DNA from: Streptomyces sp. NBC_01275
GTDB taxonomy: Bacteria; Actinomycetota; Actinomycetes; Streptomycetales; Streptomycetaceae
DNA length: 64,000 nucleotides
Assembly (NCBI RefSeq): GCF_026340655.1
Contig: NZ_JAPEOZ010000001.1
Location: 5,456,001-5,520,000, forward strand
Direction of reading: 5' to 3'
The position numbers and the translations under genes are program-made. The notes beneath the pieces were generated by a model, which made no database searches, had not been told where the DNA came from, and saw nothing but the letters and a program-made list of their open reading frames with translations. Of this stretch, positions 42,721 to 54,452 are shown in pieces; the first letter of the stretch is position 1, and every line of letters starts with the position of its first letter.

Positions 42721-44397
42721 TCAGAACCCCCGCGTCCGCTTGGCGGCCCGCCGCTTCTCCGCGGAGCCCACCCTCAGGAACAGCCGCGACACCTCGGACC
42801 CCAGGTTCACCCCGATGGCGATGGCCATGGCCAGCGCCGCGGCCTTGGTGAGCGACACCAACCCCGCGTCCACCTCGTTCTGCGCGATGGACAGCAGCCC
42901 GAAATAGGTCGCCGACCCTGGCAACAGGGGCCCGATCGCGGCGGTGGTGTACGGCAGGGCGGAAGCGAACCGGTAGCGCGACAGCAGCTGCCCGAACAAC
43001 CCCACCACCCCCGCCGCGACGGCCGTGGAGGCCACCGGCGAGAGATCGCCGGCGTAGCGCATCGCGCCGTACACCGACCACGCGACGCCCCCGTTGAGCG
43101 TCACGGCGAGCACGGTGGATCGTTCCTGCTGAAGCAGCGCGGCGAAGGTCAGCGACACCAGCATCGACGCGCCGAGCTGCCACAGCGGCCGCTCGGTGAC
43201 GCCCAGGGCCGCGTCCGGGTTGAGATGGGCGCCCAGCTGCACGCCGACGTAGAGCATCACCAGCACGCCGATGACGATGCCGACGAAGAAGTACATGACC
43301 TCCAGCAGACGCGCGGCCGCGGTGATGTAGAAGCCCGTCAGACCGTCCTGGACGCCCGCCACGAGCGCCCGCCCGGGCAGCAGGGCGAACAGTCCACCGG
43401 TGATGACCGCGGACGCCTTCACGTCGACGTCGGCCAGCGTCAGCGCGATGCCGAGCGCGGCCGGCGGCATCGCGGCGACCAGGAACTGGTAGAACTCCGG
43501 CAGCCCGCGCCCCGCGCACAGCCACGCCAGCCGGTCGCCGAGCATCGCGCCCAGCGCGGCCGCCACGAACACCACGACGTCACCGCCGACCAGCACCGAG
43601 GCCGCGCCCGCGAGCAGCCCGCTCGCCGAGGTGAGCACCCAGGTCGGGTAGGGATGCCGGTTGCGGCGCATCGCCGCCAGCCGCCGGTAGGCCTCCTCCA
43701 GGGTGACGTGGGTCTCCGGGTCCGGGTCGCTCAGGTCGTCGACGAGCCGGAAGACGGCCGCCAGGCGCGTGTAGTCGGTGCCGCGCCGACGCACCGTCCG
43801 CGACGCCGTCACCGGGTCCTCCACCAGCGACGGCTGGTACGAGATCGACAGCAGCGTGAAGGTGACGGTCGGCTCGCAGCGGTCCAGCCCGTACGAGCGG
43901 CAGACCGCGAACATCGCGGCCTCCACGTCCTCGGCGCCCTCCCCGCCCGCCAGCAGCAACTCCCCGATGCGCAGGGTCAGGTCGAGCACGCGCGGGACGG
44001 CCGGACCGTCCTCCTCCGCCTTCGGGCCGGGCTCCGGCGCGGGCCGCTCGGCCACCGGCATCCGCAGCATCGTGCGCATCCGGTCCTGCCAGGGCACGTC
44101 CTTGGTCAGACTGACCACCGGTATCCCGTCGGCCGGCGTGAACGCGGCCGGGGCGTGCCGGGCGCTGTACGTGCTCGGCCGACTGAACGCCGACCCCTCG
44201 GCCTCCGCGCCGGCCGCCGACACGTCCAGCCCCGCCGGAACGGCGAACTCCGACGTCGTCTCCGACTCGCCGCCGCTCTTCCCGCCGCTCTTGCCGACGG
44301 CCATGCCCGCCGGAATCGCGAACTCGGAGGTCACCTCGGACTCGAAGGCGTTCCTCGCCTCGTCCGACTGCGGCTTGCGGTCCTCCGCCTCCGTCAC
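42721..44397 (-). CDS. ThrE-type threonine/serine exporter family protein
   Basis: The protein is 558 residues from GTG 44397. About 140 residues of soluble N-terminus carry two copies of a motif (TSEFAIPAGMAV and TSEFAVPAGLDV). The ThrE domain follows (LTLRIGELLLAGGEGAEDVE, then SYGLDRCEPTVTFTLLSISY) with about ten membrane helices including a second ThrE_2 half (LYVGVQLGAHLNPDAALG). Export of threonine and serine by proton motive force is the family role. It faces the DedA gene convergently. A perfect palindromic terminator of the upstream ppa gene separates them in transcription. Confidence 0.88.
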   Translation of the reverse strand: MTEAEDRKPQSDEARNAFESEVTSEFAIPAGMAVGKSGGKSGGESETTSEFAVPAGLDVSAAGAEAEGSAFSRPSTYSARHAPAAFTPADGIPVVSLTKDVPWQDRMRTMLRMPVAERPAPEPGPKAEEDGPAVPRVLDLTLRIGELLLAGGEGAEDVEAAMFAVCRSYGLDRCEPTVTFTLLSISYQPSLVEDPVTASRTVRRRGTDYTRLAAVFRLVDDLSDPDPETHVTLEEAYRRLAAMRRNRHPYPTWVLTSASGLLAGAASVLVGGDVVVFVAAALGAMLGDRLAWLCAGRGLPEFYQFLVAAMPPAALGIALTLADVDVKASAVITGGLFALLPGRALVAGVQDGLTGFYITAAARLLEVMYFFVGIVIGVLVMLYVGVQLGAHLNPDAALGVTERPLWQLGASMLVSLTFAALLQQERSTVLAVTLNGGVAWSVYGAMRYAGDLSPVASTAVAAGVVGLFGQLLSRYRFASALPYTTAAIGPLLPGSATYFGLLSIAQNEVDAGLVSLTKAAALAMAIAIGVNLGSEVSRLFLRVGSAEKRRAAKRTRGF

Positions 44398-44454
44398 TGA
44401 GCAAGCTCCCTGAACGACGCCTTCCGTAGGCCTCAGTATGCGCACAGACGCGCG

Positions 44455-44486
44455 AAAGGGCCGCACGCGTACGCGTGCGGCCCTTT
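44455..44486 (-). terminator. 32-bp perfect palindrome downstream of ppa
   Basis: AAAGGGCCGCACGCGT is followed immediately by its exact complement, giving 16-bp arms (44455-44470 and 44471-44486). On the minus strand it follows the ppa stop by about 40 bp and ends in TTT-type sequence, a good intrinsic terminator. Confidence 0.78.
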
Positions 44487-44526
44487 ACGCACCTCTACAA
44501 GGCCGGTCTCTGCAAGACCTGGAGCC

Positions 44527-45033
44527 TCAGTGACCGCCCTGGTCCTTGAAGCGCTTGTACGACCGCTCGATCTCGGCCTCGGCGTCGGTGCGGCCCACCC
44601 AGTCGGCGCCCTCGACGGACTTGCCGGGCTCGAGGTCCTTGTAGACCTCGAAGAAGTGCTGGATCTCCAGGCGGTCGAACTCCGACACGTGGTGGATGTC
44701 CCGCAGGTGCTCCACGCGCGGGTCGGTCGCCGGGACGCACAGCAGCTTGTCGTCGCCGCCGGCCTCGTCCGTCATCCGGAACATGCCGATCGCACGGCAC
44801 TTGATGAGACAGCCCGGGAAGGTCGGCTCGTCCAGGATGACCAGCGCGTCGAGCGGGTCGCCGTCCTCGCCGAGAGTGTTCTCGACGAATCCGTAGTCGG
44901 TCGGGTAGGCGGTCGAGGTGAAGAGTCGACGGTCCAGGCGGATCCGACCGGTCTCGTGGTCCACCTCGTACTTGTTCCGCGAACCCTTCGGGATCTCGAT
45001 CGTGACGTCGAACTCCACCGGTGGCTCCTCCAT
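44527..45033 (-). CDS. ppa: Inorganic pyrophosphatase
   Basis: The protein is 168 residues from ATG 45033 ([20 protein letters not shown]). It is a soluble family I pyrophosphatase hydrolysing PPi to phosphate, which drives biosynthetic reactions. Active-site sequences include [35 protein letters not shown] with the DGDPLD signature aspartates, and a closing [14 protein letters not shown] short extension from 45042 is possible. The gene is divergent from the PBP4-type carboxypeptidase gene across 64 bp, the usual actinomycete neighbour. Confidence 0.95.
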   Translation of the reverse strand: MEEPPVEFDVTIEIPKGSRNKYEVDHETGRIRLDRRLFTSTAYPTDYGFVENTLGEDGDPLDALVILDEPTFPGCLIKCRAIGMFRMTDEAGGDDKLLCVPATDPRVEHLRDIHHVSEFDRLEIQHFFEVYKDLEPGKSVEGADWVGRTDAEAEIERSYKRFKDQGGH

Positions 45034-45097
45034 GATCAGCACATAGTTCTGGTGGTTAAGTGTCCCTCACGCAGCTGGGTGATCGCGAAAGGGGCTG

Positions 45098-46810
45098 GTG
45101 TTCGTGCCAGAGCTGAGGCCTTGGCGAGCCGCGAGACCGCATGTGGTGCGGGCCGCGAACGCCGTACGACCGCGTCTGGCACGGGCCGCAGAGATCGTAC
45201 GGCCACGTCTCGCGCGCGTTGCCGCGGCCGTCGAGCCGCAGGTCGCACGGCTCACACAGGCGGCGAAACCGCAGCTCGCGCGCATCACGAGGCCGAAGGT
45301 CGGCCGGAACGTCAGATCCTGGCAGTACACCGCGGGCGCGGCGACCGCCGGGCTGGCGCTGGCCGCCGGCGTGGTGACCGCCGCAGGCCCCTGGGACTCC
45401 ACCGGTCAGCGTACGGCCGAGCGGGACCGGGCCGCCGCACTCGAACGGACGGGTGGCGCAGATCACGGCCGCACGGAAGAATCCGCTCATTCCTCCGGTT
45501 CGTCGGGTTCGTCTGGTTCAGATGGTTCTTCCGGTACGTCCGACAGCGCCGCCGGAGCGCCCCGGCCCGCCCCCAGCGCCGCCTCCGTCCTCGCGGGCCT
45601 CGGCGGGTCCGCCGGCGCCGTGAAGGCCGCCCCGAACGCCCTCCCGACCGGCACGGGCCTGGCGGGCGTCCTGAAGCCGCTCCTGAGCGACCCGGCCCTC
45701 GGCGCCCGGCACACCGCCGCGGTCGTCGACGTGGCCACCGGCAAACGCCTGTACGGCGTCGGGGCCGACACGGCGCTGACCCCGGCTTCCACCACGAAGA
45801 TCGCCACCGCCGTCGCCGCGCTCTCCGCGATGGGCGCCGAGCACCGCCTCACCACCCGCGCCGCGTTCGAGGCCGACACCAAGGAACTCGTCCTCGTCGG
45901 CGGCGGCGACCCCACCCTCACGGCCCGCGAGGACGCCGGAGACTGGGCGAGCCTGCGCACCCTCGCCGCCTCGACGGCCACCGCCCTGAAGAAACGCGGC
46001 ATCACGCGCGTGACGCTCTCGTACGACACGACGCTCTTCGCCGGCCCCGAAGTTCACCCCATCGGGGTCAACCCCAACCTCGCTCCCGTCACCGCCCTGA
46101 GTGCCGACGAGGGCCGCACCGACGACTCCGCGAGCGGCCCGGTGACCCGCGTGGCCGACCCGGCGGCGGACACGACCCGCAAGTTCGCCGGGTTCCTGAA
46201 GTCCGCCGGCGTCACGACCACGACCCCCGGCCCCTCGAAGGCGACCACCCGCGCGCAGACCCTCGCCACGGTCTCCTCGCCCCCGCTGTCCGCCCTGGTC
46301 GAACGGATGCTCACCAACAGCGACAACGACATCGCCGAGGCGCTCGCCCGCCAGACCGCCGTCGCGACCGGCGCCCGCGCCGACTTCGGCGGCGCCGGCA
46401 AGGCCGTCCAGGCCCAGCTGAAGAAGCTCGGACTGCCGGTGAAGGGCGCCGCCTTCAAGGACGGCAGCGGCCTCGACCGCGAGGACCGCCTCACGGCGAA
46501 CCTCCTGACCGCCCTCCTGGTCAAGGCCGGCGATCCGACCCGCCCCGATCTGCGCCCCGTCCTCACCGGCCTCCCGATCGCCGGCTTCACCGGCACCCTC
46601 AGCGCCCGTTACGCCGACGGCGCGGCCGGCGTCGTACGCGCCAAGACCGGCACCCTCACCGGCGTCAACGCCCTCGCCGGCACGGTCGTGGACCAGGACG
46701 GCCGGCTGCTGGCGTTCGCCCTCCTGACGGCGGACACCACGGACCCGACGGCGGCTCAGGCGGCCCTGGACCGGACGGCGACGGCGCTCGCGGGCTGCGG
46801 GTGCAGGTAG
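45098..46810 (+). CDS. dacB: D-alanyl-D-alanine carboxypeptidase/endopeptidase (PBP4 type)
   Basis: The protein is 570 residues. A long basic N-terminus with repeats (RPRLARAAEIVRPRLAR) precedes a membrane anchor (TAGAATAGLALAAGVVTAAG, near residues 78-97) and a Ser/Gly-rich linker. The S13 penicillin-binding domain has Ser231 and Lys234 in PASTTKIATA, Ser408-Asp-Asn in NSDNDIAEAL, and Lys516-Thr-Gly in AKTGTLTGVNALAG. It trims or cleaves peptidoglycan cross-links outside the membrane. The next gene follows 98 bp later with its own leaderless-type promoter. Confidence 0.93.
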   Translation: MFVPELRPWRAARPHVVRAANAVRPRLARAAEIVRPRLARVAAAVEPQVARLTQAAKPQLARITRPKVGRNVRSWQYTAGAATAGLALAAGVVTAAGPWDSTGQRTAERDRAAALERTGGADHGRTEESAHSSGSSGSSGSDGSSGTSDSAAGAPRPAPSAASVLAGLGGSAGAVKAAPNALPTGTGLAGVLKPLLSDPALGARHTAAVVDVATGKRLYGVGADTALTPASTTKIATAVAALSAMGAEHRLTTRAAFEADTKELVLVGGGDPTLTAREDAGDWASLRTLAASTATALKKRGITRVTLSYDTTLFAGPEVHPIGVNPNLAPVTALSADEGRTDDSASGPVTRVADPAADTTRKFAGFLKSAGVTTTTPGPSKATTRAQTLATVSSPPLSALVERMLTNSDNDIAEALARQTAVATGARADFGGAGKAVQAQLKKLGLPVKGAAFKDGSGLDREDRLTANLLTALLVKAGDPTRPDLRPVLTGLPIAGFTGTLSARYADGAAGVVRAKTGTLTGVNALAGTVVDQDGRLLAFALLTADTTDPTAAQAALDRTATALAGCGCR

Positions 46811-46896
46811 GGGAGTTCCCCGTCGGCCCCGCACCCGCGACCCTGACGTCCCCCTGACTCGCCCGTCGCGGCCTGCCCGCAACGGCGGCGCTCCCG

Positions 46897-46911
46897 TACG
46901 GTTGACACATG
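46897..46911 (+). promoter_or_regulatory. Probable leaderless promoter of the DUF2342 metalloprotease gene
   Basis: A TACGGT -10 box (46897-46902) is followed after six bases by the ATG at 46909, placing the transcript start at the start codon. The 19 bases TACGGTTGACACATGACGA are identical to the corresponding stretch of the Clp-N/HTH gene promoter, including a GGTTGACA half-site of that operator. There is no Shine-Dalgarno. Confidence 0.5.
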
Positions 46912-48042
46912 ACGAGCATCGGTGGTGCCGCTTCTCCCGGGATGGTCGACTGGAATCTCGCGGTGGCGACCGCGACCCGGCTGGTACGGCCGGGCCCCGA
47001 GGTGAGCCGCGACGAGGCCCGGGCGATCGTCGCGGAGCTTCGCCGGCACGCCAAGGCCTCGGAGGGACACGTCCGGGGCTTCACTCGTATGGGCACCGAG
47101 GACATCCACGACACCCCGGTCCTGGTCGTCGACCGCCCCGGCTGGGTGCGGGCGAACGTCGCGGGTTTCCGGGAGATCCTCAAGCCCCTCCTCGACAAGA
47201 TGCAGGAGCGGCGCGGCAGCACCCCCGGCGGCGCGGTCCTCGGCGCCGTCGGCGGCAAGGTCACCGGCGTCGAGCTCGGCATGCTGCTGTCGTTCCTGTC
47301 CTCCCGCGTCCTCGGCCAGTACGAGACCTTCGCCCCGGCCACCCGCGAACTCCCGGCGGGCGGCAACGGCGGCGGCCGACTGCTCCTCGTCGCGCCGAAC
47401 ATCGTGCACGTGGAGCGCGAACTCGACGTCGAGCCCCATGACTTCCGCCTCTGGGTGTGCCTCCACGAGGAGACCCACCGCACCCAGTTCTCCGCGGTGC
47501 CCTGGCTGCGCGACCATCTCGAGGGTGAAATCCAGTCGTTCTTGGGGGAGACGGACGTCGACCCCATGACCTTCCTGGAGCGCATCCGGGAAGCCGCCCA
47601 GTCCCTCGCCGGAGGCCGTCCCGAGGGCGAGGAGGACGACGGCGGGCGCTCCCTGGTCGAGCTCGTGCAGACCCCGGCCCAGCGGGAGATCCTCGCGCGC
47701 CTCACCGCCGTGATGTCCCTCCTGGAGGGACACGCCGACTTCGTGATGGACGGAGTCGGTCCCGACGTCGTGCCGAGCGTCGCGGAGATCCGCGAGAAGT
47801 TCCAGCAGCGTCGCGCCAAGGGCGCCTCCCGACTGGACGGCGCCCTGCGCAAGCTGCTCGGCCTGGACGCCAAGCTCCGGCAGTACCGGGACGGCGAGCG
47901 GTTCGTGCGCGCCGTGGTCGACCAGGTCGGCATGGACGGCTTCAACCGCGTATGGACCTCCCCGAACACACTTCCGACCAAGACCGAGATCGCCACCCCG
48001 GCGGACTGGGTCGCGCGGGTGCACCGCAAGGCGGATTCGTGA
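46909..48042 (+). CDS. Zinc-dependent metalloprotease, DUF2342 (F420-biosynthesis-associated) family
   Basis: The protein is 377 residues. The zincin motif HEETH is at residues 186-190 in WVCLHEETHRTQFSAVPWL. The family also shows DWNLAVATATRLVRPGP near the start, GQYETFAPATRELP in the middle and LEGHADFVMDGVG as the probable third-ligand region. It is cytosolic, with no signal. The name comes from a loose genomic link to coenzyme F420; the true substrate is unknown. It lies between dacB and tilS in conserved order, separated from tilS by 191 bp. Confidence 0.9.
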   Translation: MTSIGGAASPGMVDWNLAVATATRLVRPGPEVSRDEARAIVAELRRHAKASEGHVRGFTRMGTEDIHDTPVLVVDRPGWVRANVAGFREILKPLLDKMQERRGSTPGGAVLGAVGGKVTGVELGMLLSFLSSRVLGQYETFAPATRELPAGGNGGGRLLLVAPNIVHVERELDVEPHDFRLWVCLHEETHRTQFSAVPWLRDHLEGEIQSFLGETDVDPMTFLERIREAAQSLAGGRPEGEEDDGGRSLVELVQTPAQREILARLTAVMSLLEGHADFVMDGVGPDVVPSVAEIREKFQQRRAKGASRLDGALRKLLGLDAKLRQYRDGERFVRAVVDQVGMDGFNRVWTSPNTLPTKTEIATPADWVARVHRKADS

Positions 48043-48233
48043 GCCCGCCACGAGCGGGGTGAGCCGAAACCGGCCGACGGCAGGCGAACGCCCCTTCAAT
48101 CACCCGTCCGAGGGACCGTGAGCCCTCGGCAGGCGTGCAATGCTCGGGGAACGGCCCGGTTCTGTCACCATCTACACACTCTGAGTGACCGACCTCGGGT
48201 TCACCCCCGAAACTTCATGAAGGGAACCGGACA

Positions 48234-49265
48234 GTGGGTCCCCATCCTGCGGTCGCGGCGATACGCCTGGCGGTCCGCCGCGTTCTTCACGACATCCTCA
48301 ACGACCATCAGCCCGCCGCCGTCTCCGCGCCGACCGCGCACGAGCGCCCGCCCGCGCCGCTCGTGCTCGTGGCGTGCTCCGGCGGCGCCGACTCCATGGC
48401 GCTCGCCTCCGCCCTCGCCTTCGAAGCACCCAAGCTCGGCATCCGGGCCGGCGGCGTCACCGTCGACCACGGTCTGCAGCCCGGCTCCGACCTGCGCGCC
48501 GACGAGGTCGTCCTGCGCCTGCGCGAACTCGGACTCGACCCCGTCGAGTCCGCCGCCGTGTCCGTAGGCCGCGAAGGCGGACCCGAAGCCGCCGCCCGCG
48601 ACGCCCGCTACGCCGCCCTCGACGCCGCGGCCGAACGCCACGGCGCCGCCGCGGTCCTCCTCGGCCACACCCGCGACGACCAGGCCGAGACCGTCCTGCT
48701 CGGCCTCGCCCGCGGCTCCGGCATCCGCTCCCTGTCCGGAATGGCCGCGGTCTCGGGGGCCGGCGGCCGTTACCGCCGCCCCTTCCTGGAACTCGACCGG
48801 CAGACCGCCCGCAAGGCCTGCATGGTCCAGTCCCTGCCGGTCTGGGACGACCCGCACAACGCCGACCCCGCCTACACCCGCTCCCGGCTGCGCCACGAGG
48901 GCCTGCCCGCCCTGGAGAAGGCCCTCGGCAAGGGCGTCGTCGAGGCCCTCGCCCGCACGGCCCAGCTCTCCCGCGACGACGCCGACGCCCTCGACGCCTG
49001 GGCCGGCCAGGCCGAGGCCTCCGTACGGGACGCCACCGGCCTCCTGGAGTGCGCCAAGCTCTACGCCCTGCCGCCCGCCGTACGCCGCCGAATCCTGCGC
49101 CGTGCCGCCATCGAGGCGGGCGCCCCGGCCGGTTCCCTCTTCGCCCGGCACATCGAGGAGGTCGACCGGCTGATCACCGGTTGGCGCGGCCAGGGGGTCA
49201 TCAATCTCCCCGGCAAAGTGGTCGCCCAGCGGCAGGGTGGCAGACTGGTGATTCGGCAAAGCTGA
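48234..49265 (+). CDS. tilS: tRNA(Ile)-lysidine synthase
   Basis: The protein is 343 residues from GTG 48234 (AAGGGA site upstream). The N-type ATP pyrophosphatase motif SGGADS starts at residue 49. Further TilS blocks are [39 protein letters not shown] and [20 protein letters not shown]. It modifies C34 of tRNA-Ile(CAU) to lysidine, needed to read AUA. It lacks the C-terminal TilS substrate domain of enterobacteria, which is usual for actinobacteria. The hpt gene follows, as is common. Confidence 0.94.
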   Translation: MGPHPAVAAIRLAVRRVLHDILNDHQPAAVSAPTAHERPPAPLVLVACSGGADSMALASALAFEAPKLGIRAGGVTVDHGLQPGSDLRADEVVLRLRELGLDPVESAAVSVGREGGPEAAARDARYAALDAAAERHGAAAVLLGHTRDDQAETVLLGLARGSGIRSLSGMAAVSGAGGRYRRPFLELDRQTARKACMVQSLPVWDDPHNADPAYTRSRLRHEGLPALEKALGKGVVEALARTAQLSRDDADALDAWAGQAEASVRDATGLLECAKLYALPPAVRRRILRRAAIEAGAPAGSLFARHIEEVDRLITGWRGQGVINLPGKVVAQRQGGRLVIRQS

Positions 49266-49326
49266 ATCCGGCCCCCTCCCGGCACGTCACGGAGGGGCTG
49301 GTCAGCCGGTGGGACGACCGAAAGTG

Positions 49327-49887
49327 ATGCGGGTGGACGCGAAAGACATGGGCACCGACCTCAAAGAAGTGCTCATCACCAAGGAAGAGATCGACGCGAA
49401 GCTGATCGAGCTGGCCGCGAAGATCGACGCGGAGTACGCGGGCAAGGACCTGCTCATCGTCGGCGTCCTCAAGGGCGCGGTGATGGTCATGGCCGACCTC
49501 GCGCGGGCGCTGTCCACCCCCGTCACCATGGACTGGATGGCCGTGTCGTCGTACGGCGCGGGCACCCAGTCCTCCGGTGTCGTGCGGATCCTCAAGGACC
49601 TCGACACCGACATCAAGGGCAAGCACGTCCTCATCGTCGAGGACATCATCGACTCCGGACTGACCCTGTCCTGGCTGATCTCCAACCTCGGCTCGCGCGA
49701 GCCCGAGTCCCTGAAGATCTGCACCCTGCTGCGCAAGCCGGAGGCGGCCAAGGTCGCGCTCGACGTGGAGTGGGTGGGCTTCGACATCCCCAACGAGTTC
49801 GTCGTCGGCTACGGCCTCGACTACGCCGAGAAGTACCGCAACCTCCCGTTCGTGGGTACGCTCGCGCCCCACGTCTACGGCGGCTGA
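49327..49887 (+). CDS. hpt: Hypoxanthine-guanine phosphoribosyltransferase
   Basis: The protein is 186 residues from ATG 49327 ([17 protein letters not shown]). The PRPP-binding motif is [18 protein letters not shown], with the flexible loop [18 protein letters not shown] and the N-terminal [20 protein letters not shown]. It salvages hypoxanthine and guanine to IMP and GMP in the cytosol. It follows tilS by 61 bp and precedes ftsH, the conserved tilS-hpt-ftsH order. Confidence 0.95.
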   Translation: MRVDAKDMGTDLKEVLITKEEIDAKLIELAAKIDAEYAGKDLLIVGVLKGAVMVMADLARALSTPVTMDWMAVSSYGAGTQSSGVVRILKDLDTDIKGKHVLIVEDIIDSGLTLSWLISNLGSREPESLKICTLLRKPEAAKVALDVEWVGFDIPNEFVVGYGLDYAEKYRNLPFVGTLAPHVYGG

Positions 49888-50095
49888 AACCCCGGCTGAA
49901 ATCCCGGCTGACCCCTAAGGGCCCAAGCTCGTGGGACTGACGGGAACCCCGGCGGGCCTCGCGCCGTTGGAGCATGCAGACGGGTTCGCCAGCCGTACCG
50001 TGCGCCTTCGGGCGACAATGCTGGGGTACCGTCAGAAGAACTGTCTTATCAAACTCACTATGGCAGGAGGGACGGGGCGACACCGCTCCGTATGG

Positions 50096-52135
<2,040 letters not shown>

Positions 52136-52170
52136 CCCGGCTCCCGGTGGCCCCACCAGGCCCGGAATGG

Positions 52171-52210
52171 ATGCCGCGCCCCCCTGGCTTTAGCCTGGGG
52201 GGCGCGGCAT
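52171..52210 (+). terminator. Terminator hairpin between ftsH and folE
   Basis: Eighteen-base arms at 52171-52188 and 52193-52210 (ATGCCGCGCCCCCC and its complement, one mismatch) enclose the loop TTTA. It lies 36 bp after the ftsH stop. Confidence 0.8.
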
Positions 52211-52273
52211 TTCGCATGTCCGAAAAGAGGCGCGTGACCCTCACGCACGACCCGCACAGGAACGAGGCACCAG

Positions 52274-52879
52274 ATGACCGACCCCGTGACGCTGGACGGC
52301 GAGGGCGCCATCGGCGAGTTCGACGAGAAGCGCGCCGAGAACGCCGTACGGGAGCTGCTGATCGCGGTCGGCGAGGATCCGGACCGAGAGGGTCTGCGGG
52401 AGACGCCGGCGCGGGTGGCGCGGGCCTACCGGGAGATATTCGCGGGGCTGTGGCAGAAGCCCGAGGACGTGCTGACGACGACGTTCGACCTGGGGCACGA
52501 CGAGATGGTCCTGGTGAAGGACATCGAGGTGCTCAGCAGCTGTGAGCATCACCTCGTGCCGTTCGTCGGCGTGGCCCACGTCGGGTACATCCCGTCCACG
52601 GACGGCAAGATCACGGGCCTGTCCAAGCTGGCCCGGCTGGTGGACGTCTACGCTCGTCGCCCGCAGGTGCAGGAACGACTCACCACGCAGATCGCCGACT
52701 CCCTGATGAAGATCCTGGAGCCGCGTGGGGTGATCGTCGTCGTCGAGTGCGAGCACATGTGCATGTCGATGCGAGGGGTGCGCAAGCCCGGGGCCAAGAC
52801 CATCACCTCGGCGGTGCGCGGTCAGCTCCGTGACCCCGCCACCCGCAACGAGGCGATGAGCCTGATCATGGCGCGCTGA
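52274..52879 (+). CDS. folE: GTP cyclohydrolase I
   Basis: The protein is 201 residues. It catalyses the first step of folate/tetrahydropterin synthesis from GTP. Zinc and active-site sequences are visible: [20 protein letters not shown] and [19 protein letters not shown], with the N-terminal [19 protein letters not shown]. It sits after ftsH with its own terminator-separated unit and near the opposite-strand folP, folB and folK genes, so most of the folate pathway is clustered here. Confidence 0.96.
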   Translation: MTDPVTLDGEGAIGEFDEKRAENAVRELLIAVGEDPDREGLRETPARVARAYREIFAGLWQKPEDVLTTTFDLGHDEMVLVKDIEVLSSCEHHLVPFVGVAHVGYIPSTDGKITGLSKLARLVDVYARRPQVQERLTTQIADSLMKILEPRGVIVVVECEHMCMSMRGVRKPGAKTITSAVRGQLRDPATRNEAMSLIMAR

Positions 52880-52930
52880 GCCGCTGAGACAGGGGTTCAG
52901 CCGAGGCAGGGGCGCCGAGGCGCCGGAGCC

Positions 52931-53416
52931 TCACGCCGGTGACGCAGCTCCCTTGTCGTGGTCGTCGTCCTCCGGGAGCTTGCAGACCCGCTCCAGGAAG
53001 ATGGCCGCCGCTATGACCGCGATGCCCGCGACGACGGAGAAGCCGGCGTAGATGGCCTGGTCGCGGCGGGCGGGGATGTCGAGCTGCTCCAGCAGGAAGG
53101 CGCCCGTGCCGCCGTACATGCCGGCGACGAGGGCGGCGACCAGGGCGCTGGCCTGGCCGAAGACGACGGAACGGGCCGCCATCAGGGGGTCGACGCCCTT
53201 GGCCTCGGGCCGGCGCTCGCGCTGCGCCTTGAGGCGGGCGCGCAGCGAGAGCGCGGTGGCCAGCAGGACCGCGGCGATCAGGGCCAGGACGATGGGTGCG
53301 GCCAGCGGGACGCTGGGCAGGGTCCCGATCGAGTTCCAGAGGCGGGCGCCCGCCCAGGACAGGATTCCGGCAACGATGAACACGCCTGCCAGCACCCTGA
53401 TGCGCAGCTCTCTCAC
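52931..53416 (-). CDS. DUF3180 membrane protein
   Basis: The protein is 161 residues with four hydrophobic helices (about residues 8-24, 37-55, 88-105 and 120-142). The family motif around PEAKGVDPLMAARSVVFGQA and the GMYGGTGAFLL turn fit DUF3180, an actinobacterial inner-membrane family of unknown role. It is the last gene of the minus-strand folP-NTF2-folB-folK cluster, 68 bp after folK, a conserved association that hints at no clear function. Confidence 0.88.
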   Translation of the reverse strand: MRELRIRVLAGVFIVAGILSWAGARLWNSIGTLPSVPLAAPIVLALIAAVLLATALSLRARLKAQRERRPEAKGVDPLMAARSVVFGQASALVAALVAGMYGGTGAFLLEQLDIPARRDQAIYAGFSVVAGIAVIAAAIFLERVCKLPEDDDHDKGAASPA

Positions 53417-53484
53417 GGTGTCCCTTCAGCTCCCCCGGGGCCCGCGGGCCCTCCCGCGGACGATGCTCGTCTTGACCTTAACGA

Positions 53485-54096
53485 CTACGCGGGCAGGTGG
53501 AGTTCCAGGTCCTTGCGGGGCGCGACGCCCTCGCGGGTGACGGCGTCGAGGAGATCGGCGACCGGGCCGCGACCGGGCAGCAGTGCCTCGGGGTCCACGT
53601 CGTGCCAGGGGGCCAGCACGAACGCGCGTTCGTGGGCGCGGGGATGAGGAAGGGTGAGGTGCGGATCGTCGTCGACGACGTCTGCGTACGCGACGATGTC
53701 GACGTCGAGGGTGCGCGCGCCCCAGCGTTCGTCCCGTACGCGGTGGAAGGCCTCCTCGACCGCGTGCGCCCGCTCCAGGAGCGACGACGGGGGCAGGGTG
53801 GTCTTCAGGACGACGACCGCGTTGAAGTACGAGGGCTGGCTGCCGGGCTCGACGCCCCAGGGCACCGTCTCGTACACCGGGGAGACGGCCTTGATGCGCA
53901 CGCCGGGTGTGTCCTCGAGGGCGTCGATGGCGCCCTGGAGGGTCTCCAGCCGGTTGCCGAGGTTGGCGCCGAGAGAGATCACTGCCCGCTGCGGGTTGTG
54001 CAGGGTCGTGTCGGCGGCGTCGACCTTCTCGACGACGGAGGCGGGTACCGGCTGTACGGTCGGGTCGCTCTGACCCGCGGTGAAGAACGCGGTCAT
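53485..54096 (-). CDS. folK: 2-amino-4-hydroxy-6-hydroxymethyldihydropteridine diphosphokinase
   Basis: The protein is 203 residues from ATG 54096, which overlaps the folB stop (54093-54095). HPPK motifs are RAVISLGANLGNRLETLQGA, VSPVYETVPWG, the metal/pterin site RWGARTLDVDIVAY and LPHPRAHERAFVLAPW. It transfers pyrophosphate from ATP to the pterin before folP acts. The open frame extends upstream through folB in another frame, but the coupled ATG gives the standard length plus a roughly 35-residue N-terminal leader. Confidence 0.95.
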   Translation of the reverse strand: MTAFFTAGQSDPTVQPVPASVVEKVDAADTTLHNPQRAVISLGANLGNRLETLQGAIDALEDTPGVRIKAVSPVYETVPWGVEPGSQPSYFNAVVVLKTTLPPSSLLERAHAVEEAFHRVRDERWGARTLDVDIVAYADVVDDDPHLTLPHPRAHERAFVLAPWHDVDPEALLPGRGPVADLLDAVTREGVAPRKDLELHLPA

Positions 54097-54452
54097 GCTC
54101 GGCTCCGGGTGATGGTGACGGTCACGTCGTCGAAGGGCACGGTGATCGGCGCGTCCGGTTTGTGGACGCAGACCTCGACCTCTTGTACCCCTTCGTGTTG
54201 CAGACAGGCCTGGGAGATGCGCTCGGCGAGGGTCTCGATGAGGTCGACGGGATCGCCCTGCACGACCGCCACGACCTCCTCCGCCACGATGCCGTAGTGC
54301 ACGGTCTTCGCCAGGTCGTCGTCGGCCGCCGCGGGGCGGGTGTCCAGGCCCAGGACGAGGTCCACGATGAAGGTCTGGCCCTCCTCGCGTTCCTTGGGGA
54401 ACACCCCGTGGTACCCGCGGGCCTTGAGGCCGCGCAGCGCGACACGATCCAC
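54093..54452 (-). CDS. folB: Dihydroneopterin aldolase
   Basis: The protein is 119 residues from GTG 54452 (VDRVALRGLKARGYHGVFPK), with GGAG 8 bp upstream. It converts dihydroneopterin to hydroxymethyldihydropterin. The catalytic Lys and Glu lie in HGVFPKEREEGQTFIVDL and the rest of the fold in LIETLAERISQACL and VEVCVHKPDAPI. The ATGA overlap with folK indicates coupled expression. A 230-bp gap with no gene separates it from the NTF2-like gene upstream. Confidence 0.94.
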   Translation of the reverse strand: MDRVALRGLKARGYHGVFPKEREEGQTFIVDLVLGLDTRPAAADDDLAKTVHYGIVAEEVVAVVQGDPVDLIETLAERISQACLQHEGVQEVEVCVHKPDAPITVPFDDVTVTITRSRA

